From positions 48,732,001-48,796,000 of the forward strand of contig JBITNC010000001.1 of assembly GCA_050084985.1 (NCBI GenBank): 64,000 bases of DNA, written 5' to 3'. This DNA comes from Nageia nagi (Eukaryota > Pinophyta). The notes under the pieces were generated by a model. The model was not told the DNA's origin and did no database searches. It worked only from the letters and a program-made list of their open reading frames with translations. The position numbers and the translations under genes were made by a program. Of this stretch, positions 1 through 10,400 are shown in pieces; within the stretch, counting starts at the first letter, position 1, and every line of letters starts with the position of its first letter.

Positions 1-797
1 ATTTACCTTATATATCAAAAAAACTCCTAAAGATATCATTTCCAAGGTGTAATTTATTATATTTAATATATGTTTTATATACTTTTCCTTAAAAGCATGA
101 TATTTATATTATTTTTAAATTATATTTTTGAAGTCGGTTATTTTTTTTTTTTTAAATAATAAAGTTGATTCATTCAACGGACAGACTCACATGCAACATT
201 TTAGCTCTTCACTCCACCACTACTCCAACTATGGAAAATATGTAAAATGAATTATTCATGGAGACAAATTGATAAAATGACTTATTTTCATAAACTATAT
301 TTATATTCAAATCCCAACATCTTTTGTGATTTAGTAATTTCTTTTTACTTGTACAAATCATATTTAAAAGATTAAGAAAAACCAAAAACAAAGATAAAAA
401 TGAATAAAAACAATGAACCTTCTAACAAAAAAAAAATAAAAATTAAGATACATATTACTACCATTTATTTTACAATAACAGAAAAATATAATAAAATGTA
501 CTATCAATTTTAATATATTTTAACATTTGAAATAAACATTAATTTGATAAAATTAAATATACGAAAGAAACATCAAAACTTATATTTATTTTATGTAAAT
601 ATTTAATTGTAGTTTAATAATATTTTTTGTTTTTCGTTGAAGTTAACTATTGCACAAATAACCTATAAAAGTAGGTGTGGATAAAGGCGAAAAAAAGGGC
701 CTTTAGCTAAGTCCGATTAACAACTCACTAATTAATTACTTCAGTTATCCCTCGGTGTCCATTACCGTAATGAGAAATGCATCCCGCCCCCACCATT
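1..797. other. AT-rich upstream intergenic sequence
   Basis: No gene is visible. The sequence is strongly AT-rich with long A and T runs. A TATAAAA string at 664-670 could be a core promoter element for the downstream gene, but it lies about 590 bases before the start codon, so it would need a long or spliced leader. The transcription start cannot be fixed from sequence alone. Confidence 0.6.
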
Positions 798-803
798 CAC
801 GTG
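798..803. promoter_or_regulatory. G-box (CACGTG)
   Basis: A palindromic CACGTG core sits about 450 bases before the BRM start codon. In plants this hexamer is bound by bZIP and bHLH factors, including light-signalling PIFs. Base composition changes here from AT-rich to mixed, as expected near a promoter. A single hexamer can occur by chance. Confidence 0.35.
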
Positions 804-904
804 ACCATAAATGAATACGACAAGCACCCCTAACCATATGACCCACCGCCAAACGCTTCTCCCTCCTTTTATTTTAACCGGGGTCAAACAAACCGCTGAA
901 CATG

Positions 905-927
905 AAACCCTAGCCGCTGAAACCCTA
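905..927. promoter_or_regulatory. Two telo-boxes (AAACCCTA) 15 bp apart
   Basis: AAACCCTA occurs at 905-912 and again at 920-927, each inside a GAAACCCTAG context, about 330 bases before the BRM ATG. Telo-boxes are known plant promoter elements, frequent in genes for translation and growth and bound by TRB proteins that help recruit PRC2. Placement in the proximal promoter or 5' leader fits. Function here is inference. Confidence 0.45.
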
Positions 928-1252
928 GCTCGAAAAACTTTAATTCACGAATGGTCAGGCTTCTCCATTTTTCCCCTTTTTCTCGGATGCCACGCAGGGA
1001 ATTGGGGGACGGCCTTTGACTGAAAAATCCCCGTAAAAATTAACGGCCAAAAAATCCTGAAGAAAAACAAAATAAATTACTGTTCTAGATTACATATTGG
1101 AATTAAATCCGCAGATCCAAAGATCATACAACGTGGTAGAGAAAACCGTTTAAATCGGATGAAACAAGAGCAAGAAAAGTATTTGAATCCGGAGTGAAGA
1201 AAAAAAGTTTGGATAAGTTTAATTGGATTTAATAAGGGGAAGGAATCCGTGC
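928..1252 (+). other. Probable 5' untranslated leader of BRM
   Basis: This stretch between the telo-boxes and the start codon is less AT-rich than the flank and has no long coding frame continuing into BRM. A 70-codon frame (811-1023) overlaps it but resembles nothing I recognise; at most it is an upstream ORF. The reading frame of BRM is open back to a TTG at 1223, but the first ATG in that frame is 1253. Confidence 0.4.
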
Positions 1253-1492
1253 ATGCAACCGGGGTCGCAACAGCAGCAGCAGGGTGGTGGCATGCCACCC
1301 TGCCGCTCTTCTTCTTCGTCCTCTTCACCTTCGCCTTCTTCTTCTTCATCGGGGATTTCTTTGCCCGCGTCACGTCCCGGGTTCGAATCCATGCACCAAC
1401 AACAGAACCAGAACTTACAGCAGACTCAGCAATTACAGCAAGCCCAACAGCAGAATCAAGTTCAGCATCAGCAGCAGCAGAGCTTTCGCCAG
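1253..1492 (+). CDS. BRM: BRM exon 1: start codon and low-complexity Q/S-rich N-terminus
   Basis: 80 codons, phase 0, ending at CAG before GTGGGT. It begins [10 protein letters not shown], followed by a Ser-rich stretch and repeated Gln blocks, similar in style to the N-terminus of other plant BRM proteins. ATG 1253 is chosen because upstream in-frame sequence offers only a TTG and then leaves the coding pattern. The Gln and Ser tracts come from CAG/CAA and TCT/TCG repeats, which are prone to length change. Confidence 0.75.
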
Positions 1493-4400
1493 GTGGGTAG
1501 TTTTGATTAGCTTTTATTTTCTGTCATTTCGATTTTAGGGTTTCGAGGTCAAAAGCAATTTTTATTTTTTTACTTGTTTGTGATTTGTCTTGGTGCTTTT
1601 ATCAATCACGTTATTTAGTCCCTGTTTGGCGGTCTTTTAGCTGATTATTTATTTTTGGTATTTAGTTTCTGAGGAACACTTCTAGTCTCTTGTTTAATTT
1701 TTGGAAAATGCTTTTTCGTTGCTGTTTATGTACTTTTGAAGATTATTTTTTGCTTATTTAGTTGTTGGTTTGTTTTTGACGGCTTTGATGTGAGGCAGGG
1801 GTAGTTTTCGAAGTTGTGATGTCGTTGAATTTTGAGTTCAAGAGGGTATTACTTCCACTTCTCACAATTATGCTGGTGGGAGGTTGCTATTTTTAATGAA
1901 TTTAACAATGGTTGACTGCCAGCGTCACTTTTGAGGAATTTGATGCTGGGAACGATGGCAATTTTTGTTAAGAATGCCTTATCAATTAACTGTTGTGAGT
2001 CCAGTTTCATTTTGGTGAATTTGAAAAGGGGAGTTAGCGAGTTGTAAATTGAATATGAGATCTGCTATATGTTCAAACCCTGTAGACCAGCTAGGACTTG
2101 AAGCCAGGACTAGCATTATAAATAATTTTCGATAGATTTCAGGGGGGAAGACATGTCTTATTAATCTGATGTGTGTTCACTTTCATTTTGGTAAATTTGA
2201 TGATCGGAGTTGGCTAGTTGTAAATTGGATATGAGATCTGTTATATGATGAAACATGTAGATCAGTTAGGACTTAAAACTGGGACTAGTCCTATAAATGC
2301 TGTATATGAGGCACACCACTGAGCTAGGGTCTCTTTTTTTTTTCAAAGATTTTTCCTAGTATGGATTGACCTTCTAACAATATTTTGGTAGATTTGATGT
2401 CGAGGTTTCCAAACCCTTGTAAGGTTATATATACAAGGAGGGGCTGCAATTTTTGGTAAATTTGGTGATAGATGTCTGCCTTTCTTGTAAATTTGCTATG
2501 GAAAGGCTGCCAAGTTTTGCAAATTTGATGCAGAGAGGGTGGCAAGTTTTGCGAATTTGATGAGGAGAGGGTGCCAAGTTTTACGATTTTGATGGAGTAG
2601 GGCGACATGTTGGTAAAATTGATGTGCAGACTGCAATTTCTGATGAATTTAATTGGTGGTGCACGGAAGTCGAGGGTGTAGATCCACAATTTATAGTAAA
2701 TGTCACTCGAATTTGATGTGGCCTGGTGCTATCTTTTGACGATTTTGTCATCATGTAAATCTTCATCTGTAATATTATTGTATTTTGTTGCCGTCTTGTT
2801 GATGGTTTTGCCAACAGCCTTGGTGATGCTTTTGGCATTTGTTTTTTTGTTTAAGCTTATTTTATCATCTGTTTAGTGCCACTTCAGATAATTGACATCA
2901 TTTAACTCTACCAATAAGAATTTGATGTGGTTTTTTTGCATGTTTGATTAGCATGTCGCTCCAGTTTGATGTAGGCCTGCTGCCATTTTTGCTATTTTCA
3001 TCAGTTGTATTCTCTCTAAAGTTAAAGACAAGGATGGATTGTTGCCATTCTCAATTATCTTGTCATCTTCATGTATAATTGGTGTGGATCTGACACTTAT
3101 TTGATTATGTGGTACATATTTCTGGCTTTAAGTTAAATTGATTGCTTGTTTGTATGATAATTTTGCAATGATACACAAGGATATTTTCATGATGGGGGAC
3201 ATCTTGGGGATGTCTCCTGCTGTCCTCCCTTTTTTTGGATGTATTAGGAGTTTTTTAAACAATTTTTTTGACAAATGTCTCAAAAGATGGTACATACAGG
3301 ACGTTGAGCTTTCAAAAGTCCCAGCATCTCTGATGCTGCACAGTTTAAAATATGAAAAAAAAAACAAAAACAAAATTAAACACATGGATGGAGTCCGCTA
3401 AGCACTCTCATTATCATAAACCTAAAACAAAGTTAAAAATGAATAAAAAGTAACAAAAAAAGAAAACAAGATGTAAAAAGTAAAAATAGTTTTCGTTCTC
3501 GTTGTTCACTCTCATTGTTCATTCTCAGCTTATGCATTTAAAAGTACATGAATGTTTTTTTCTCAGCCTGCTAAACGGAAGAAAGAAAGCCAAGAGAAGA
3601 AATGGAGTCAAAAGTGTACTTTGAGTCTCTACTTGGAAGCTTGATATTTTTCATCTCAACAAATTTTTGACTTTATTTTTTTCGCCACAAAAAGGTTACT
3701 TGAATCTCTACTTGGAAGCCTGCTGATGTTTTTTCAACTCAACATATTTTTGTCTTCTCTAAGGATTTTTTTCACAAATGCAACCAAAAGGAGCAGCTTA
3801 CGGTCCCTTGATCCTAATCAATTAATAAGGTTGTATATGTATTTTCAAGTTTTGTATTTGGTTTTATTTATCTAAGCATTCATTAATTACTATGAAAGAA
3901 CCCGATTTTAATATTTTATGTAATATTTTTGAGAATCTTATAATTTATGTTTGCCATCTTGGGATGTCCAAAAAAGTTGACCGTGCTGTCCCCAGCATAT
4001 TGGAAATACATCCCACTGTCCCCATCCTCAATAGTTCTTGTATCCTTGTGATTTTCCCATTTGTTCTCACCTGTAACTGGAATTAAATGTCTTTATGAAC
4101 CCTTTGTTGTTTCACATTTCTTTTATGTGCAGTTTGGGATTAGATTGCTCTTATTTTTTGCTTTTGTATTTATTGAATTTGATGTATCTAGATTTTTTAT
4201 GCTAGACTTTTAGTTTAAAAATTACTTAATGTGTATTTATTGAATTTGATGCGACCATAGTTTGAAAAATCGGCGGGTTCTCGTGGTTACACGTGTTTTT
4301 CTTGGTGGCAAGTAAATTGCTGCCGAGTAACTGCGAGTCACCAGAAAAGTTGGAAGTTACTGGTCAAAACTTGGCTAGTTACAAGCAGAAAAAAAGAACT

Positions 4401-7400
4401 ATCGTGCAGCCTTATAAGAGAAAAAAAACATCCTGCCGTAAGGAGTGGAAGATTACCTTCAGTGATTGTTCTCCTGCTGCTAATCCTTATCCCTGCCTTC
4501 GATGATAACATTCCTTTGCCTTATTTTGCATTGTTGAAAATGGAAGTTACGAATCATGAACAATCTGAAAGATGGAGTGCCCCCCCATGCTTAATGCAGT
4601 TATTATGGGGTGGAATGGCATATCTTAGATGCCTTTGTTTATGCGAGGGCAGAAGAAGAATGTTTCTAGAAAAGCAAGAGAGCAATGTCTCTATGCTGTA
4701 ATCTCGTGCCTCCATGGAAAGATAGTGGACACAAAATTTGGGGTCACACTATCCTCTCTACTCAACCATTTATAATCATTAACTACACTACTAAAAGTGT
4801 ATTAAAATTTAACTATAATAAAATAAATGCTTTTGCGAATTTTGTATTAAGTATGATAATGTATTAACCGTTATATAATACATTGTGTGATAGTGTATTA
4901 ACTATTATAATCATGTGAATATTTAGAATTCATTTTGTCTTTTGCTGAAGCTTTTATGTGCACACAATATTCCGCAATAGGATTTTGTTAGGGAATAAAA
5001 CCTGTTGATCTTGACATAGATATGCGGTCGTGACTCTTGAGTCTTGATATACTTTGGACCTTTCTTAGACCTTGCAAATTGACAGTGATTTACTTGTCTC
5101 AATGTCTTTATGAAAAGAGCATTCAAACATCAAGCATTAAATGGCATTATATGGTTAAGGACCATATGTTTTAAAGTGTGCTGTTAAAAAGTTGTCCAAG
5201 ATTTGATGCTTTGGGAATTTACTGGAGACAGTAGTTGACTAGGATTTAATGGTTATTTTAAGTTTTAATAATAGTTAAGTTTGGTACTTGTGAAATTATT
5301 GAAAAACAAAGAAAATAATACAATGTGTAACATGGAAGCATGTTTCGAAAATACCTCTTAACGATTGGTCTGGAAAATCTGCTAAATTCATATTTATTTA
5401 GATGTTTGAGGTTGACTCGGAAGTAATGATTTTTAAATATTTTTATAATACGTCCAAGAGTTAGTTGAATTTTGAGAATTGTAAATTTCCTTTTGGAAGA
5501 ATGAATGTCAACATACCGTTTGCCTCTCTCTATTGTTATTACTACCCAGAAACTGTTTTCTGAGACTGGAAAAGGTGTATCTACATTTCTTTTATATCAC
5601 ACCTGCAGTTTGTATTAATACTATCAAGGCACATGGACTATGATTTTTTTTTCTAATTAATGTGAAGTCTTAAGTTTGACATTTCGTATGAAAATTTGTG
5701 TTTGATTTTGGCACATCTTTGTTTTTTTAATTTTGCTGAAATTTCAAATTTGAAGAATAGCTAATTTTATGAACTTTTAATTCAAATGGAATCTTCGTCC
5801 TAGAGGGTAATTTGCTAGTAACAACATTACACTATACTAGTTCATTTGATATTTTGCATGTCAAAAGGTTTCTGGGAGATCAATCTTGAATCCTTCTTTT
5901 AAGTCAAATGAGAATCTCTTTAATTGCTTTCTTTTTTTTTGCCTTTCAGTAAGGGTGACCAGGACATGGCCTTTTGGTAAGTTGGTTTTTTCTGAAATGT
6001 ATTATTCTGACATTTGTATTGCATTCCTTACAGCAACAGCTTATTCGTAATTCTCAGGGAGATGAAGCACTCCGCAGTTTTTCAGCAGGTGGTGTTCAAG
6101 GCATTGTTGGGGGTAGTGGCGTTGGTGGACCAGCAGGCCCAACACAATTGTCCCAGCAACCAAGAAAGTTTTTGGATTTAGCACAGCAGCAGCAACTAGC
6201 TGTGCAACTTCAAGGTGAAGGGCAGGCAAAAAATCTGAGTCCTATGCACGCACAAGCCTACCTGCAATTTGCTCTGCAGGCAGCTCAGCACAAGGCCCGT
6301 GCAAATATCCAATCTCAGCAGCAGGGCAAAGCGGGTGTGATAGGCCCCACTGCGGCAGACCAAGATCTCTTGAACAATTTGAAACTTCAAGAACTGATGC
6401 GGATGCAGGCCGCAAACCAGTCACAGCTGGCCATGTTCAAGAAGTCACCTGGGCAATTTGTGCAGTTGGATAAGCAAATGGAGCAAGGACAGACAAGCAA
6501 TGATATGAGAAATGAAACAAAAAACCAGCAGATACAGATTGCGCACTTACCAGGCAACATGGGAAGGCTGGGGCAAGGGCAAGGGCAAGGGCAATTGCAG
6601 GGGCAAGGACTCCAAAATCAGCATCCAATGCCAAATATTGTGAATAACCAGTATGCAAATATTTCGCAGGTACAAGCTCTTCAGGCTTTGGCCATGGATA
6701 AGAATATTGATCTCTCGTCTCCTGCTAATGCACATCTTATTCCTCAACTTTTACATCAGTGGCAATTACGTTTAATGGCAGCACAAAAGGCCAATGAAGG
6801 TAATGTTGCTGCACTTCAGGCACGGATTCTGCCATCAAAGACACACATTGCTGCTTCTTCACCAGTCCCAGATCATGTGGGTACTAGCAATGTTAGTGGT
6901 AGTCATTCCAATTCCATTCCTGAAGGCCATGCTGTTCAGGGAGGAGGTTTACAGTTGCATGCTAAACCTAGGCAGGCAGTTGCAACTGGATCAGTATCAT
7001 CAGCAGCAAGTCCTGCAGGAGTCAATCCAAGTGCTGCTAAGGTGCAGCAATCCATGTCCCAAGGGGTAGATTATCAACTGGATAGGACAAATAGGCATCA
7101 GAATATGCCTGTACTACAGCAATGTCTGTGCTTGGACTGCCTTCATCTTCTCCTGTAACTCAGATGGCAGACCCTTCAGTGGCAAAGAACGTGCAGGTTT
7201 CTCCAGAATCTTTACAAATGCAGTACTATAGGCAGATACAGCAATTGAACAGATCTTCTATGCATTCGGCAAGTTCAAATGAAGGATTGACATCAAGCCA
7301 TCAGTCAACTCCACCAGTTAATCGTTCAGCTCAAGTCCAACAACAGTATGGGTTTACAAGGCAACAATTACTTGTTCTTAGAGCTCAAATACTAGCCTTC

Positions 7401-10400
7401 AGACGACTCAAGGTAAGAACTTTTTGATAAGGGTAGCGTTGTCACTTTTTTGTTGTTCCATTGTCACAGTAGTGAACAATCATGGGATAATTATTTAGTG
7501 GCTTTTTATGTATTTTTACAGCGAGGCGAAGTTACTCTTCCAACTGATGTCCTTCGAGCTATTGTCCCCCCTCCTCTTTACTCCCAGCAAAGCCAAGTTA
7601 TTCCAGAGCCTGTACCAAAAGAGAAGGCTTTTACCCATAATGCTGCAGATCAACAAAGGGCTGTAGATGCTAATAATGCTTTGCAACTGATTGTGGCACC
7701 AAATAAAGGATATAACACAGTTAAAGAAGAGAGAGACGTGAAAGAGTCTTCAATGAGTGAAGAGAGAAAACCAGTGTCAAACTCATATCCTGGTTTGCAG
7801 GCTACTGGAAAGGAAGGATCAGCAATTGTAGTTTCTGAGAAGGAAGAAAAAATGAATAAATCCTCAGTAAAAGTGGAAAAAGAAGCTGAACAAATTGCAC
7901 AGGTTAATGCTTCTATATCAAATGAAATATCTACGGATAGAAGTAAATTCATTGTTTCAAAGCCTCCTCCAGATCCCTCTACCCAGGTCAAGAAGCATGC
8001 TTTGGGCAGTTCTGGGCATGTTTCTAAGGATGTGAACATCGTGAGGAAGTATCATGGTCCTCTTTTTGACTTTCCACCGTTTGGGAAGAAGTTAACAACT
8101 ACATTGCCTACTAGTAACAATGGTATAAATCCATTATCTATAGGATATGATGTAAAAGATTTATTGTTTGAAGAGGGAACGGATGTTCTCAATAGAAAAA
8201 GGACTGAAAATCTTAAAAAGATAGAAAGATTATTGGCAGTGAAACTGGATAGGAAACGAATCAGACCTGATCTTGTTTTAAAGCTACAAATTGAAGAGCG
8301 AAAGCTACGGCTTTTAGATCTTCAGGCTAGAGTAAGGGATGAAGTCAATCAGCAACAGCAGGAGATAATGGCAATGCCTGATCGGCCATATCGAAAGTTT
8401 GTGCGCCTTTGTGAACGGCAACGTGCAGAGCTTGCACGACAAGTTCAACTTTCCCAGAAGGCAATAAAAGAAAAACAATTGAAAGCTGTGTTTCAATGGC
8501 GTAAAAGGTTATTCGAAGCTCACTGGGCAATTCGTGATGCTAGAACAACTCGCAACAGAGGGGTCGCTAAATATCATGAGAAAATGTTGAAAGAATTTTC
8601 TAAGAAGAAAGATGAAGACAGGAATAAGAGAATGGAAGCCCTAAAAAATAATGACGTAGATAGATACCGTCAGATGTTAGAACAGCAAACTCAGATTCCC
8701 GGTGATGCTCAAGAGCGCTATATGGTTCTGTCTAACTTCTTGTCCCAGACAGAGGAATATTTACACAAACTTGGAGGAAAAATAACTGCTGCAAAAGCAC
8801 ATCAAGAGGTTGAAGAAGCTGAAATTGCTGCAGCTACAGCTGCACGAGCACAGGCATGTAGAGTTTTATTAAGTGCAAAAGTTTTACTTCACCTTTATTC
8901 CCATGTGAGACTTATCCTTTTCATTTAGTACTTGTCTCTATAGGGACTTTCAGAAGAGGAGGTTAGAGCAGCAGCAGCCTGTGCAGGACAGGAGGTGACG
9001 ACGAGAAATCGATTCTCAGAAATGACCGCTTCTAGGAATGATATGTCTATAAACAAGTGAGTGCACATGACTTTTGTGATTGACATTTCCAGCTAGGGAT
9101 GATTTGTAAGTTTGCTTTGTATTTGTGAGATTTGGAATCTTTACTCACTTGTACTGGTATGTTTAGGTACTATAATCTTGCACATGCTGTAAATGAAAAG
9201 ATCCTCAGACAACCATCCATGTTGAGGGCTGGAACATTACGTGATTATCAACTTGTGGGTGATTCAAAATAAGATGTGTTACATATTGCATTTATAGTCG
9301 GCTTAGTCTTTTGAGTTGACAATTCTATTAATTGCCAGTTCAAAATTGCAAGTTGCATTATTTTATCAATTTCAAGTAATTGATAGTTTTGCTTTTACTT
9401 TTCAAGGTTATAGAACCCCCTATGTAATTGTATCTGTTCTCAAGGTTATGTTGATGGGCATTCCAGGTTGGGTTGCAGTGGATGCTTTCCTTGTACAACA
9501 ATAAGTTGAATGGTATTCTTGCTGATGAAATGGGCCTTGGCAAGACTGTACAGGTAATGCATATCTATTACTTTAGTGCATCTTAGACCAGTCACAGGTT
9601 GCCCATTTTATCCATCTCTTCTTTCCCTCTCTCTCCTTTTGTTTGAGGAATCCCCTTTCAAAACAATGTCAATAGCCTGAAACTCAATTTTCAGTAGATG
9701 ATTTTTTTCAATGTTTTATTACGCCTGTGAACTCAAAGCCAGAGTTACCAATGCACCTTACACCTTGTCTGGATACTAAAGTATGTGCGTCAGATACAGT
9801 CAGATATAATACTGCAAGGATCTGGATGTGTCCAAATGTGTTCTTTTACTCGGGCAGTATAAGATGTCTGGATACTAAGTTATAAAAATAATATTTTTAA
9901 TTAAAAAATCCTAAGAATTTTTATATTATTCTTAGGAATTGATAAACTAGTGAAAATATTTGTTATGATCTATGTTTTTAGAATGTATGAAATATCAAAT
10001 GTGTGATTTTTTAAAATTGTAACCAGATGAATATGTATCAAGGGGTTTTGGAACACTATACCTGCATTTTATACAGCATTTATTTCATTGCAACTACGCC
10101 TTTAAAGACCTAATGTATTATGGGGGTATGTTAGAATATTAGGATAATACATTAATCAATAGTCCTTTGTTGTTATCACCAAGTTAAAAATAGTCAAATG
10201 TTGTTAGCAATAGCTGTAATGATAAGGAAGCGTAGTGATTTCTATTTATACATGTGTCAAGAACAATAATGTATTGCAGTCTTTCATTCTCATATGGTAT
10301 CAGAGCAATCTCGATGGGAATTTCTCTCCGTCTGCCAGTAAAGAATTCATTCTTATGAAGATCCAGTGAGCATGAGAATCCAATGCTCAGATCTGCATTA

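Larger units (their letters stand above)
1493..6033 (+). other. BRM intron 1 (4.5 kb)
   Basis: GTGGGT donor and TTACAG acceptor, phase 0. No coding exon was found inside. It holds several diverged tandem duplications (about 1975-2300, 2505-2630, 3621-3775) and a possible TIR element (3174-4050), listed separately. The segment from about 4255, starting CATAGTTTGAAAAATCGG, resembles one end of the hAT-like MITE in intron 6, but no matching far end is visible. Confidence 0.8.

Noticed and set aside
811-1023. 70-codon frame upstream of BRM as a separate gene
   Set aside because: No recognisable domain. It overlaps the telo-boxes and probable leader; at best an upstream ORF.
1376-1390. CGGGTTCGAATCC resembles a tRNA T-arm (B box)
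   Set aside because: It lies inside BRM exon 1 coding sequence. No A box, acceptor stem or cloverleaf can be built around it.
7111-7119. GTACTACAG as a tiny GT-AG intron
   Set aside because: Nine bases is far below any spliceable length, and removing them would not change the frame.
7095-7158. Programmed -1 ribosomal frameshift in BRM
   Set aside because: No slippery X-XXY-YYZ heptamer or stable downstream stem is visible, and plant BRM genes are not known to use frameshifting.
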